From the NCBI RefSeq assembly GCF_030812475.1, contig NZ_JAUSSR010000012.1, positions 173,759 through 237,758 on the forward strand: a stretch of DNA of 64,000 nucleotides, in the 5' to 3' direction. Of the stretch, positions 16,935 through 27,728 are shown piece by piece (the first letter of the stretch is position 1; the number at the start of each line of letters is the position of its first letter). The notes beneath the pieces are model-generated. The model saw only the letters and a program-made list of their open reading frames with translations, did not search any database and was not told the origin of the DNA. The stretch comes from Pseudomonas lini. GTDB taxonomy: Bacteria; Pseudomonadota; Gammaproteobacteria; Pseudomonadales; Pseudomonadaceae. The position numbers and the translations under genes are program-made.

Positions 16935-19900
16935 ATGGACCGTCTGACACGCATACTGGCCGCACTGACCCGCTGGGGTCTGGGCCTGTGCGCGTTGGTC
17001 CTGGTGCTGATGGCGCTCTATGTCAGTCTTGGCCGGGAATTGACACCCCTGGTGGCCGAATACCGTGCCGAAGTCGAAACCAAAGCGGCGGCGGCCTTGG
17101 GCATGCCGCTGCATATCGGCGAACTGGAAGGCAACTGGAGCGGTTTTGCGCCGGTTCTGCTCGCTCACGACGTGATGGTCGGCGAGGCCGCCAATGCCCT
17201 GCGCCTGGATCAGGTACGCGCGGTGCCGGATCTCTGGGCGAGTCTGCTGGCACGGGAGGTGCGCATCGCTCACCTGGAACTCAATGGCCTGAAGATCAGC
17301 CTCAAGGAAGGCGCAGACGGTCACTGGGCGCTGGAAGGCCTGCCGGTACAGCAGGATCAACCGCTTGATCCGCAGCAGTTGCTCAATCGTATGCAAATGG
17401 TCCAGCAACTGTCGGTGCTCGACAGCCAGATCACCTTTCAGTCACTGGATCAGCCACCGTTGACCCTGACTTACGTCGGCTTGAATCTGAAAACCGGCGC
17501 TTCCCGCCAACGACTCGACGCCCGCCTGACCCTGCCCGATGGCCAGCCGATGGCCATGAGTCTGCGTACGCGTATCCGCGCCAGCGAGTGGAAGGACGGC
17601 GAGGTGGATGCCTACCTGAGCCTGCCGCAAAGCGACTGGTCGAAGTGGTTGCCGGAGCGCCTGACCCAGCAGTGGAATTTCTCCGAGATCAAGGCCGGCG
17701 GCGAGCTGTGGCTGAACTGGAACAAGGGCGCCCTGCAAAGCGCCGCAGTCCGTTTGAATGCCCCGCAACTCAAGGGCGCCTACGCCGAGCGCAAACCGAT
17801 CCAGATCAATAACCTGGCGCTCAACGGTTATTTCCAGCGCAGCGCCGACGGCTTTCTCGCGAGCCTGGACTCCCTGGCCATGAACCTTGGCGAGACGCGC
17901 TGGGAGTCACGTTTGCAACTCAAGGGCAGCGTGGCCACCGACAAGACGCAAGAGCTCTGGCATCTACAGGCCGACCGTCTCGACCTCACTGCGCTCACTC
18001 CCCTGCTGAATGCTTTGGGGCCACTGCCCCAGGGTGTTTCCACGGCGGTGGAGCGGCTGAAGGTGACCGGTGGTTTGCGCAATGTACTGATCGATTTCCG
18101 GCCCAACGCTACCGACGACAGCAAGTTCAGCTTTGCCGCCAACCTGGACCGGGTCGGCTTCGACGCCTGGCACGGCGCTCCGGCGGCGCGTAACGTCAGC
18201 GGCAGTATCAGCGGTGACCTCGGGCGCGGGGAGTTGCGCATGGACAGCAAGGATTTTTCCCTGCACCTGGACCCGATCTTCGCCAAGCCCTGGCAATACC
18301 TCCAGGCCAACGCAACCTTGAACTGGAAGCTCGACAAAGAAGGTTTCACCCTGATTGCACCCTACCTCAAGGTGTTGGGCGAAGAGGGCAAGATCGCCGG
18401 CGATTTCCTGATCCGCCTGCATTTCGATCACTCCCAGGAAGATTACATGGACCTGCGGGTCGGTCTGGTGGACGGCGATGGCAAGTACACCGCCAAGTAT
18501 TTGCCGACAATGCTCAGCCCGGCGCTGGACGAATGGCTGCGAACGGCGATTCTCAAAGGCGCTGTGGACCAGGGCTTCTTTCAGTATCAAGGTTCGTTGA
18601 ACAAGGGCGCTGCGCAAGAGGATCGCAGCATCAGCCTGTTCTTCAAGGTGCACGATGCCGAGCTGGCCTTCCAGCCAGGCTGGCCCCATGTCAGCAAGGT
18701 CACGGGTGATGTGTTCGTCGAAGACAGCGGCGTGCGTATCCTGGCCAGCAAAGGCCAGTTACTCGACACCCAGGTTCGCGATATCTACGTCAATATTCCC
18801 CACGTCGCGAGCGGTAAAACCAGCCGACTGTTTCTCGACGGCGCGTTCGCCGGCGGTTTGGGCGATGGCCTGAAGATTCTTCAGCAAGCACCGATCGGTA
18901 CCGCCCAGACCTTTGCCGGTTGGGAAGGCGAGGGCGATCTGCAGGGCAAGCTGAAACTGGATATCCCGTTGGCCAAAGGCGAGCAGCCGAAAATCCTCGT
19001 CGACTTCAAGACCGCCAAGGCGCGCCTGAAACTGGCCGAACCGACCCTGGAGCTGACCCAGCTCAAGGGCGATTTCCGTTTCGACAGTGCCAAGGGCTTG
19101 AGCGGGCAGAACATCACCGCTCGCGCCTTCGACAAGCCGGTCAGTGCACAGATTTTCGCCGATGGCAGCCCGGGCAACCTCAAGACCCGTGTGGCCGCAT
19201 CGGGTCAGGTCGAGGTCAAGAAACTCACGGACTGGTTGAGCGTCACTCAGCCATTGCCGGTGTCCGGCCTGATTCCCTATCAGCTGCAATTGAATCTTGA
19301 AGGTGACAACAGTCAGTTGATGGTCAGTTCCAGCCTCAAGGGCGTGACCCTCGATTTGCCCGCGCCGTTCGGCCTGGCGGCCGATGTGGGCCGCGACACC
19401 ACTTTCCGTATGACGTTGCAAGGTCCGGAGCGGCGCTACTGGGTCAACCATGGCCAACTGGCCAACTTCACCTTCGCGGCGCCGCCCGGCAATTTTGCCG
19501 ACGGTCGCGGTGAGTTGATCCTCGGTGGCGGCGATGCCGTGCTGCCCGGGGCCAAAGGCCTGCGGGTGCGTGGCGCGCTGGCGGAGCTGGATGTCGGCCC
19601 GTGGAAGGATCTGCTGGACAAATACGCCGGTCAGGACCCGGGCGGTAACGCCAAACAGTTGCTCAGCAGTGTGGATCTCAAGGTCGGCAAGCTCAGCGGA
19701 GTCGGTACTACCCTTGATCAGGCGGACATTCAGCTGAACCGCAAACCGGGCGCATGGGCGGTGCGACTTGATAGTCAGCAGGTCAAAGGGGGCGCCAGCG
19801 TTCCCGATGCCAAAGCCGCGCCGATTGCGGTCAATCTGCAATACGTGCGTTTACCTGCGCCGGATCCGACTGTGCTGGCTGACGAAAACTCGCCTGATCC

Positions 19901-20738
19901 ACTGGCAGCGGTCGACCCGACAAAAATTCCGGCGCTGGATATCACCATCAATCAATTGTTCCAGGGGCAGGATCTGGTGGGCGGCTGGTCGCTGAAAGTG
20001 CGTCCGACGGCCAAGGGCATCGCCCTCAATACGCTGGATCTGGGTCTCAAAGGCATTCTGTTGCAGGGCAATGGCGGTTGGGAAGGCACGCCTGGCTCTT
20101 CCAGCAGTTGGTTCAAGGGCCGGGCCAGCGGCAAGAACCTCGCCGACGTGCTCAAAGGCTGGGGCTTTGCGCCGAGCGTCACCAGTGAAAATTTCCATAT
20201 GGACGTCGACGGTCGCTGGCCCGGCTCACCGGCCTGGCTGGCCACCAAGCGCTTTTCCGGAACCCTCGATGCTTCGTTGAATAAAGGTCAGTTCGTTGAG
20301 GTCGAGGGCAGCGCACAGGCGTTGCGAGTCTTTGGCCTGCTCAATTTCAACTCCATTGGCCGCCGTCTGCGCCTGGACTTCTCCGACCTGTTTGGCAAAG
20401 GCCTGAGTTATGACCGGGTCAAAGGCCTGCTGGTGGCGTCCAACGGCGTGTATGTCACCCGTGAGCCCATCCGGTTGACCGGTCCGTCGAGCAATCTTGA
20501 GCTCAACGGCACCCTGGATCTGGTAGGGGACAGGGTGGATGCCAAGTTGCTGGTGACCTTGCCGGTGACCAACAACTTGCCGATTGCCGCACTGATCGTT
20601 GGCGCACCGGCCATTGGCGGGGCGCTGTTTCTGATCGACAAGCTGATCGGTGATCGCGTGGCGCGTTTTGCCAGCGTGCAGTACAGCGTCAAAGGGCCGT
20701 GGAAAGATCCGAAAATCACTTTCGAAAAGCCTTTTTGA
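16935..20738 (+). CDS. yhdP: YhdP family AsmA-like envelope protein
   Basis: 1267 residues, typical for YhdP. One N-terminal membrane anchor (residues ~12-34) is followed by a very long periplasmic beta-rich body of the DUF3971/AsmA2 type. The C-terminal AsmA region contains LRVFGLLNFNSIGRRL and ends with VTLPVTNNLPIAALIVG and the last IDKLIGDR segment. YhdP, with TamB and YdbH, forms bridges moving phospholipids to the outer membrane. Located 75 bases after rng, in the usual mre-maf-rng-yhdP-nit-tldD order. Confidence 0.93.
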   Translation: MDRLTRILAALTRWGLGLCALVLVLMALYVSLGRELTPLVAEYRAEVETKAAAALGMPLHIGELEGNWSGFAPVLLAHDVMVGEAANALRLDQVRAVPDLWASLLAREVRIAHLELNGLKISLKEGADGHWALEGLPVQQDQPLDPQQLLNRMQMVQQLSVLDSQITFQSLDQPPLTLTYVGLNLKTGASRQRLDARLTLPDGQPMAMSLRTRIRASEWKDGEVDAYLSLPQSDWSKWLPERLTQQWNFSEIKAGGELWLNWNKGALQSAAVRLNAPQLKGAYAERKPIQINNLALNGYFQRSADGFLASLDSLAMNLGETRWESRLQLKGSVATDKTQELWHLQADRLDLTALTPLLNALGPLPQGVSTAVERLKVTGGLRNVLIDFRPNATDDSKFSFAANLDRVGFDAWHGAPAARNVSGSISGDLGRGELRMDSKDFSLHLDPIFAKPWQYLQANATLNWKLDKEGFTLIAPYLKVLGEEGKIAGDFLIRLHFDHSQEDYMDLRVGLVDGDGKYTAKYLPTMLSPALDEWLRTAILKGAVDQGFFQYQGSLNKGAAQEDRSISLFFKVHDAELAFQPGWPHVSKVTGDVFVEDSGVRILASKGQLLDTQVRDIYVNIPHVASGKTSRLFLDGAFAGGLGDGLKILQQAPIGTAQTFAGWEGEGDLQGKLKLDIPLAKGEQPKILVDFKTAKARLKLAEPTLELTQLKGDFRFDSAKGLSGQNITARAFDKPVSAQIFADGSPGNLKTRVAASGQVEVKKLTDWLSVTQPLPVSGLIPYQLQLNLEGDNSQLMVSSSLKGVTLDLPAPFGLAADVGRDTTFRMTLQGPERRYWVNHGQLANFTFAAPPGNFADGRGELILGGGDAVLPGAKGLRVRGALAELDVGPWKDLLDKYAGQDPGGNAKQLLSSVDLKVGKLSGVGTTLDQADIQLNRKPGAWAVRLDSQQVKGGASVPDAKAAPIAVNLQYVRLPAPDPTVLADENSPDPLAAVDPTKIPALDITINQLFQGQDLVGGWSLKVRPTAKGIALNTLDLGLKGILLQGNGGWEGTPGSSSSWFKGRASGKNLADVLKGWGFAPSVTSENFHMDVDGRWPGSPAWLATKRFSGTLDASLNKGQFVEVEGSAQALRVFGLLNFNSIGRRLRLDFSDLFGKGLSYDRVKGLLVASNGVYVTREPIRLTGPSSNLELNGTLDLVGDRVDAKLLVTLPVTNNLPIAALIVGAPAIGGALFLIDKLIGDRVARFASVQYSVKGPWKDPKITFEKPF

Positions 20739-20786
20739 AATCACGCCCCCAGCTCGATGGAGTAGCATGGCCGTAGCGACGCAATC

Positions 20787-20890
20787 CCTGTAGGAGCGAG
20801 CTTGCTCGCGAAAAACGTGAGGACAACGCGTTTGTTCAGATAACACTCGTCATCGTTCACGTCCATCGCGAGCAAGCTCGCTCCTACAGG
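20787..20890. repeat. REP pair (BIME), GGAGCGAGCTTGC type
   Basis: CTGTAGGAGCGAGCTTGCTC at 20788 and the inverse CATCGCGAGCAAGCTCGCTC at 20863. The inner segment CGTCATCGTTCACGTC resembles the spacers of the pairs at 0.55 kb and 46.8 kb. Confidence 0.9.
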
Positions 20891-20920
20891 TATGCGTTAT
20901 TCCAGATCAGGGAAAAAACC

Positions 20921-21781
20921 ATGTCTGTAGCGGTGATTCAAATGGTCAGCCAGAGCGATGTGCTGGCCAATCTGGCCCAAGCCCGTCGTTTGCTCGAGGA
21001 GGCGGCTGCGGGTGGTGCGCGCCTGGCCGTACTGCCGGAAAACTTCGCCGCCATGGGCCGTCGCGACGTTGCCGACATCGGTCGCACCGAAGCATCGGGA
21101 GAAGGGCCGATCCTGCCATGGTTGAAACAGACCGCACGCGACCTCAACTTATGGATAGTGGCCGGCACCTTGCCGCTGCCGCCGGTGGATCAGCCGGGGG
21201 CGAAAGTGCACGCCTGCTCGTTACTGGTGGACGACCGGGGCGAAACGGTGGCGCGCTACGACAAGCTGCATTTGTTCGACGTGGATGTGGCGGATAATCG
21301 TGGGCGTTATCGCGAATCCGATGACTATGCTTACGGCAGTGGTGTGGTGGTGGCGGACACGCCCGTCGGTCGAGTCGGCCTGACGGTGTGTTACGACTTG
21401 CGATTTCCAGAGCTGTACAGTGAATTGCGTGCCGCCGGCGCGGAGTTGATTACCGCGCCGTCGGCCTTTACCGCAGTGACGGGCGCGGCCCATTGGGAGG
21501 TGCTGATTCGCGCACGGGCCATCGAGACTCAATGTTATGTGCTCGCTGCCGCCCAGGGTGGGACGCATCCGGGGCCGCGGGAAACCTGGGGGCATGCCGC
21601 AATCATCGACCCTTGGGGGCGTGTATTGGCGCAGAAGGATCAAGGCGAGGCCGTGCTGCTGGCCGAACGCGATAGCAGCGAACAGGCGTCCATCAGGGCG
21701 CGGATGCCGGTGTCCAGTCACCGGCGCTTTTTCTCGCAGGGCGCACAGCGACCTGCCCGGAACGACGAATTTAAGGCGTAA
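20921..21781 (+). CDS. Carbon-nitrogen hydrolase (Nit1/deaminated-glutathione amidase-like)
   Basis: 286 residues of the nitrilase superfamily. The Glu-Lys-Cys triad is visible: Glu in VLPENFAAMG, Lys in RYDKLHLFDVDV and Cys in LTVCYDLRFPELY. This branch is closest to Nit1/YbeM-type amidases, which hydrolyse deaminated glutathione, a by-product of transaminases (metabolite repair). Six bases separate it from tldD, so the two are probably co-transcribed. Confidence 0.87.
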   Translation: MSVAVIQMVSQSDVLANLAQARRLLEEAAAGGARLAVLPENFAAMGRRDVADIGRTEASGEGPILPWLKQTARDLNLWIVAGTLPLPPVDQPGAKVHACSLLVDDRGETVARYDKLHLFDVDVADNRGRYRESDDYAYGSGVVVADTPVGRVGLTVCYDLRFPELYSELRAAGAELITAPSAFTAVTGAAHWEVLIRARAIETQCYVLAAAQGGTHPGPRETWGHAAIIDPWGRVLAQKDQGEAVLLAERDSSEQASIRARMPVSSHRRFFSQGAQRPARNDEFKA

Positions 21782-21786
21782 AGCAT

Positions 21787-23229
21787 ATGAGCGAGTTGTT
21801 GTCCTCAGTCAGTGAACACCTCCTGGCGCCCGGTGGCGTAACGATCGAGAGCCTGCAAGGGGTGCTTGGCGACCTGGCCGGTCCAGGCATCGATGCGGCC
21901 GACCTGTATTTCCAGGGGCAGATTTCCGAATCCTGGGCGCTGGAAGACGGCATCGTCAAGGAAGGCAGTTTCAACCTCGACCAGGGTGTCGGCGTGCGGG
22001 CGCAATCGGGTGAAAAAACCGGTTTTGCCTACAGCAATGCAATTACCCTGGAAGCGTTGGGAGCGGCGGCACGCGCAGCACGTTCGATCTCCCGCGCCGG
22101 GCAGAACGGAACGGTGCAGGCGTTCACTACCCAGGACGTTGCCCAGTTGTACGGGCCTGATAACCCGCTGGAAGTGATGACCCGCGCCGAGAAAGTCGAG
22201 TTGCTCAAGCGCATCGACGTCGCGACCCGTGCCCTCGATCCACGCATCCAGCAGGTGACCGTCAGCATGGCCGGCGTCTGGGAGCGCATCCTGGTGGCGT
22301 CCACCGACGGCGGCCTGGCGGCGGATGTGCGGCCGCTGGTGCGCTTCAACGTCAGCGTGATCGTCGAACAGAATGGTCGCCGCGAACGCGGCGGTCATGG
22401 CGGTGGCGGGCGTACCGACTACCGCTATTTTCTCTCTGAAGACCGCGCCATGAGCTACGCCCGTGAGGCGCTGCGCCAGGCACTGGTCAACCTTGAAGCC
22501 ATCCCCGCGCCGGCCGGTACCTTGCCGGTGGTATTGGGTTCGGGCTGGTCCGGCGTGCTGTTGCACGAAGCGGTCGGTCACGGCCTGGAAGGCGATTTCA
22601 ACCGCAAGGGCAGCTCCGCCTACAGCGGGCGCATGGGTGAGATGGTTGCGTCCAAGCTCTGCACCATCGTCGATGACGGCACGCTGGCCGGCCGTCGTGG
22701 CTCGCTGAGCGTCGACGATGAGGGCACCCCGACCGAGTGCACCACGCTGATCGAAAACGGCGTGCTCAAAGGCTATATGCAAGACAAGCTCAACTCCCGG
22801 CTGATGGGCGTGGCCCGCACCGGTAACGGTCGCCGTGAATCCTACGCGCACCTGCCGATGCCGCGCATGACCAATACCTACATGCTGGCGGGCGAAAGCG
22901 ATCCGGCGGAAATCATTGCCTCGGTCAAACGGGGTATCTACTGCGCCAACCTCGGCGGCGGCCAGGTTGACATCACCAGCGGCAAATTCGTGTTTTCCAC
23001 CAGTGAGGCCTATCTGATCGAAGACGGCAAGATTACTGCGCCGGTCAAAGGCGCGACCTTGATCGGCAACGGCCCGGAAGCGATGAGCAAGGTGTCGATG
23101 GTCGGTAACGACCTGGCGCTGGACAGTGGCGTGGGGACGTGTGGCAAGGATGGGCAGTCGGTACCGGTGGGTGTCGGCCAGCCAACGCTGAAAATAGATG
23201 CGATCACTGTGGGTGGCACAGGATCGTAA
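21787..23229 (+). CDS. tldD: Metalloprotease TldD
   Basis: 480 residues. The zinc motif HEAVGH is at residues 260-264, followed by GLEGDFNRKG. The glycine-rich C-terminal part (NLGGGQVDITSGKF) is typical. TldD pairs with PmbA/TldE as a heterodimeric peptidase that clears unfolded peptides and processes microcin B17 and CcdA. pmbA is close by (23910), separated by the oppositely oriented yjgA. Confidence 0.96.
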   Translation: MSELLSSVSEHLLAPGGVTIESLQGVLGDLAGPGIDAADLYFQGQISESWALEDGIVKEGSFNLDQGVGVRAQSGEKTGFAYSNAITLEALGAAARAARSISRAGQNGTVQAFTTQDVAQLYGPDNPLEVMTRAEKVELLKRIDVATRALDPRIQQVTVSMAGVWERILVASTDGGLAADVRPLVRFNVSVIVEQNGRRERGGHGGGGRTDYRYFLSEDRAMSYAREALRQALVNLEAIPAPAGTLPVVLGSGWSGVLLHEAVGHGLEGDFNRKGSSAYSGRMGEMVASKLCTIVDDGTLAGRRGSLSVDDEGTPTECTTLIENGVLKGYMQDKLNSRLMGVARTGNGRRESYAHLPMPRMTNTYMLAGESDPAEIIASVKRGIYCANLGGGQVDITSGKFVFSTSEAYLIEDGKITAPVKGATLIGNGPEAMSKVSMVGNDLALDSGVGTCGKDGQSVPVGVGQPTLKIDAITVGGTGS

Positions 23230-23240
23230 GAAATGGAGCT

Positions 23241-23269
23241 TCGGGTGAGTTGCGTGGCAACTCACCCGA
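23241..23269. terminator. Bidirectional hairpin between tldD and yjgA
   Basis: A perfect 13-bp stem (TCGGGTGAGTTGC with GCAACTCACCCGA) and three-base loop sit in the 48 bases between the convergent stops of tldD and yjgA. Neither side has a strong T-tract, but the position fits a shared terminator. Confidence 0.65.
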
Positions 23270-23277
23270 TTCGGGAC

Positions 23278-23802
23278 TCAGCGCAGGCCGCGTTGAGTCT
23301 CGTCCAGCTCACGGATGTACTTGAAGATTTTACGGCTCGATGCCGGTGGCTTGTTGGTCGCCAGTTCGTGCTGGGCCTGACGGATCAGGGAGCGCAATTG
23401 CTGACGATCAGCCTCCGGGTAGTCGAGTACGAACTTCTCCAGGACGCCGTCGTCGCCTGCGATCAAGCGATCGCGCCAGCGTTCCAGGCCATGGAAACGT
23501 TCGTTGTACTGCCGGGTGGAGGCATCGAGTTGATCGAGCAGAGTCAGAATGGCGTCAGTGTCCTGATCGCGCATCAGTTTGCCGATGAACATGAGGTGCC
23601 GTTTACGCGCGATATTCGCGGTGTGCTTGGGCGCATCGGCCAGGGCCCGGCGCATGGCGTCGGTCAACGGCAGTTTTGCCAGCAGGTCAGGCTTGAGCGT
23701 TGTAAGGCGCTCGCCGAGGTCAACCAGAGCATGCAGCTCGCGTTTGACCTGGGATTTGCTTTTTTCTCCCGTATCGAGGGAGTCGTCGTAAGAATCAACC
23801 AT
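23278..23802 (-). CDS. yjgA: Ribosome-associated protein YjgA (DarP)
   Basis: 174 residues, highly charged and helical, no membrane segment. DSLDTGEKSKSQVKRELHAL, the IARKRHLMFIGKLMRD core and the C-terminal SSRKIFKYIRELDE block are characteristic of the YjgA/DUF615 family, now called DarP in E. coli, which binds the 50S subunit late in assembly. The ATG at 23802 is the usual start; an in-frame codon 15 bases earlier is unnecessary. It is divergent from pmbA. Confidence 0.94.
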   Translation of the reverse strand: MVDSYDDSLDTGEKSKSQVKRELHALVDLGERLTTLKPDLLAKLPLTDAMRRALADAPKHTANIARKRHLMFIGKLMRDQDTDAILTLLDQLDASTRQYNERFHGLERWRDRLIAGDDGVLEKFVLDYPEADRQQLRSLIRQAQHELATNKPPASSRKIFKYIRELDETQRGLR

Positions 23803-23909
23803 GGTGGCCGTCCGCAAAGAAACGCCGCCATGATAACCAGTCGGGGGCCGCTTGTCCGGCCCGGTCGCTCGAAGGCCTTACCGAAAGCAGAATTTGAGTG
23901 GAGAACAGC

Positions 23910-25256
23910 ATGAGTGCAGTTGAAAGCGTCGGCCCACAAGCGTTACCGGCACTGCAAGAACAAGTCGAGCAGATCATCGCTGAAGCCAGGCGTCAGGGCG
24001 CCAGTGCCTGTGAGGTGGCGGTGTCCCTGGAGCAGGGGCTCTCCACGACCGTGCGCCAGCGTGAAGTCGAAACCGTCGAATTCAACCGCGACCAGGGTTT
24101 TGGTATTACGCTGTATGTCGGCCAGCGCAAAGGTTCGGCGAGTACCTCGGCCAGTGGCCCCGAGGCGATTCGCGAGACCGTTGCCGCCGCGCTGGCCATC
24201 GCCAGGCACACCTCGGAAGACGAAGCCGCGGGCCTGGCCGATGCCGCGCTGATGGCCAAGGATCTGCAGGACTTCGACCTGTTCCACCAGTGGGACATCA
24301 CCCCGGAACAAGCCATCGAGATGGCCTTGACCTGTGAAGCGGCGGCGTTTGCCGCCGACAGCCGGATCAAGAACGCCGATGGCACCAGCCTCAGTACCCA
24401 CCAGGGGTGCCGCGTGTACGGCAACAGCCATGGATTTGTCGGTGGCTATGCATCGACGCGCCACAGCCTCAGCTGCGTCATGATCGCTGAGGCCGACGGT
24501 CAAATGCAGCGCGACTACTGGTACGACGTGAACCGTCAGGGCAGCCTGCTGGCCGACCCGGTGAGCATCGGCCAGCATGCCGCGCAACGGGCGGCGAGCC
24601 GTCTTGGCGCCCGCCCGGTGCCAACCTGCGAAGTGCCGGTGCTGTTTTCCGCGGAACTGGCCGGTGGTTTGTTCGGCAGTTTCCTCTCGGCGATTTCCGG
24701 CGGCAGCCTGTACCGCAAATCGTCCTTCCTCGAGGGTACCCTGGGGCAGAAACTGTTTCCGGAATGGTTGACCATCGATGAACGTCCACACTTGATGCGC
24801 GCGCTGGGCAGCGCGGCGTTCGATGGTGATGGCCTGGCGACCTACGCCAAACCGTTCGTCGAAAAAGGCGAGCTGGTGTCCTACATCCTCGGCACCTATT
24901 CCGGGCGCAAGCTCGGTATGCCGAGCACCGCCAACGCCGGCGGCGTGCACAACCTGTTCGTCACCCATGGCGACGAAGACCAGGCCGCTTTGCTGCGCCG
25001 TATGGGCCGTGGCCTGCTGGTCACTGAGCTGATGGGCCAGGGCCTGAACATGGTCACCGGCGACTACTCCCGCGGCGCGGCCGGTTACTGGGTCGAAAAC
25101 GGCGAAATCCAGTTTGCGGTCCAGGAAGTGACCATTGCCGGCAACATGCGCGACATGTTCAAGCAGATCGTTGCGGTGGGTAATGATCTGGAGCTGCGCA
25201 GCAACATTCGCACCGGGTCGGTGTTGATCGAGCGGATGACCGTCGCGGGAAGCTAA
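23910..25256 (+). CDS. pmbA: Metalloprotease-associated protein PmbA (TldE)
   Basis: 448 residues. It shares the TldD fold (for example NTANAGGVHNLF-like and GLNMVTGDYSRGAAGYWVENG blocks) but lacks the HExxxH zinc motif, as expected for the non-catalytic partner in the TldD/PmbA heterodimer. The start ATG at 23910 has GGAG nine bases upstream. An intrinsic terminator follows the stop. Confidence 0.95.
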   Translation: MSAVESVGPQALPALQEQVEQIIAEARRQGASACEVAVSLEQGLSTTVRQREVETVEFNRDQGFGITLYVGQRKGSASTSASGPEAIRETVAAALAIARHTSEDEAAGLADAALMAKDLQDFDLFHQWDITPEQAIEMALTCEAAAFAADSRIKNADGTSLSTHQGCRVYGNSHGFVGGYASTRHSLSCVMIAEADGQMQRDYWYDVNRQGSLLADPVSIGQHAAQRAASRLGARPVPTCEVPVLFSAELAGGLFGSFLSAISGGSLYRKSSFLEGTLGQKLFPEWLTIDERPHLMRALGSAAFDGDGLATYAKPFVEKGELVSYILGTYSGRKLGMPSTANAGGVHNLFVTHGDEDQAALLRRMGRGLLVTELMGQGLNMVTGDYSRGAAGYWVENGEIQFAVQEVTIAGNMRDMFKQIVAVGNDLELRSNIRTGSVLIERMTVAGS

Positions 25257-25271
25257 CCCCCGGCAGCTACA

Positions 25272-25310
25272 CAAAAAGGCGCGCCACCCTTTGGGTGGTG
25301 CGCCTTTTTT
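25272..25310 (+). terminator. Intrinsic terminator after pmbA
   Basis: AAAAAGGCGCGCCACCC, TTTG loop, GGTGGTGCGCC then TTTTTT. A long GC stem with one mismatch and six Ts make this a textbook factor-independent terminator. Confidence 0.93.
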
Positions 25311-25329
25311 ATGCGCCGAGCCCCGCCCC

Positions 25330-25421
25330 TTGTGGGAGCGAGCCTGCTCGCGAAAGCGGTAGATCAGTCACATCTATGTTGGATGTGCCACCGCTTTCGC
25401 GAGCAGGCTCGCTCCCACAGG
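25330..25421. repeat. REP pair with 30-bp perfect arms
   Basis: TGTGGGAGCGAGCCTGCTCG continues through CGAAAGCGGT (25331-25360), and its exact reverse complement occupies 25390-25419, with a 29-base spacer. The complementarity extends beyond the usual REP core, so transcript through it would form one very long hairpin. Confidence 0.92.
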
Positions 25422-25454
25422 TTTAGATCTCGCTTACATTGGCGGGGTTGTTTT

Positions 25455-25488
25455 GCTTCTCATTATCATCTAATAATAAATCTCATTA
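25455..25488. promoter_or_regulatory. Fur-box-like operator upstream of fagA
   Basis: On the reverse strand the segment reads TTAGATGATAATGAGAAGC, matching 11 of 19 positions of the Fur consensus with an intact TGATAAT core. A second AT-rich half (AATAAATCTCATTA) is adjacent. It lies 18-50 bases before fagA, where iron-bound Fur would block transcription of the fagA-fumC-sodA unit. Confidence 0.75.
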
Positions 25489-25505
25489 CCGAATGAGCCC
25501 GGATC

Positions 25506-25893
25506 ATGAGTTTTGCCTTGCACGAGCAGCCCTACCTCGAAAGCTGGCGCTGGATGAGTCGCCAGATCCGTTGCGCGATGGACCCCAACGAGCCCCGCCT
25601 GATCGACCATTACCTGGCTGAAGGCCGGTACCTGGCGTGTTGCACGGCAACTTCGCCCTGGACCATTGCCGAAACTTCCTTCCGTTTATTGCTCGATACC
25701 GCCGCCGACGTCGCGCTGCCGTGGCACTGGCGGACCTATTGCCTGGACCAGGCCTGGCGGCCGCTGCGCGAACTGGAGCGCCTCTCGCTGTGCAAATGCC
25801 GCCTGAAGCGCTGGCAGCGCTACACCTGGCAACTGGCGACCTGCGAGTTGCAACCCTCGATTCCTCTCATTGAACTGGTGCAAGGATTTTCAG

Positions 25894-25913
<20 letters not shown>
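25506..25913 (+). CDS. fagA: FagA, Fur-associated gene product
   Basis: 135 residues, soluble, rich in Trp, Leu and Arg; no catalytic motif recognised. Identified by content (short protein starting MSFALHEQPYLESW) and by position: it is first in a Fur-box-preceded cassette directly upstream of fumC and sodA, as described in P. aeruginosa. Its end overlaps the fumC start by 20 bases, so the two are translationally linked. Molecular function is unknown. Confidence 0.85.
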
Positions 25914-27270
<1,357 letters not shown>

Positions 27271-27297
27271 TCACCGTTAGCGCTTTGGAGGCTCACC

Positions 27298-27726
27298 ATG
27301 GAGCACTGGAAACGCACGATCGAAAGAGCCAATCGCTGTTTCATGCTGGGCGAACTGGTCGATGCCCGCGAGGCTTACTTGCAGGCTTTGGCCCTGGCCC
27401 AGGTGTTGTTCGAGCGCTGGGCTGATGCCGATGAAGCGGTGGCGGCCTGCGTGATTTCCCACCACAACCTGGCAGACCTGCATCTGCGTCTGAATCAGCC
27501 GGAGGAGAGCGCCGAGTATTTGTGCGCCATCCACCAGCGATTATTGCAGACCATGCAGGACCCGCGTCTGGCGCCGGCCTTGCGTGAAGCGGCATGGCGT
27601 CAGAGCAGCAAGACCTACGTCGAGCTGCTGAGTTTCATCAGCGAGCACGGCGAGTACCCGCGCAGCCATCGTTTACTGGACATGGATGTCGCCTCACCTG
27701 CACCTCAACATCATGGAGTCCATTGA
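27298..27726 (+). CDS. Helical protein between fumC and sodA (PA4469-like)
   Basis: 142 residues, predicted all-helical and resembling a pair of TPR-like helical hairpins (ANRCFMLGELVDAREAYLQAL; SHHNLADLHLRLNQPEESAEYL). No signal peptide or catalytic motif. It ends two bases before the sodA start and occupies the position of the uncharacterised orfX of the P. aeruginosa fagA-fumC-orfX-sodA operon. It is presumably expressed under iron limitation; function unknown. Confidence 0.8.
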   Translation: MEHWKRTIERANRCFMLGELVDAREAYLQALALAQVLFERWADADEAVAACVISHHNLADLHLRLNQPEESAEYLCAIHQRLLQTMQDPRLAPALREAAWRQSSKTYVELLSFISEHGEYPRSHRLLDMDVASPAPQHHGVH

Positions 27727-27728
27727 AC

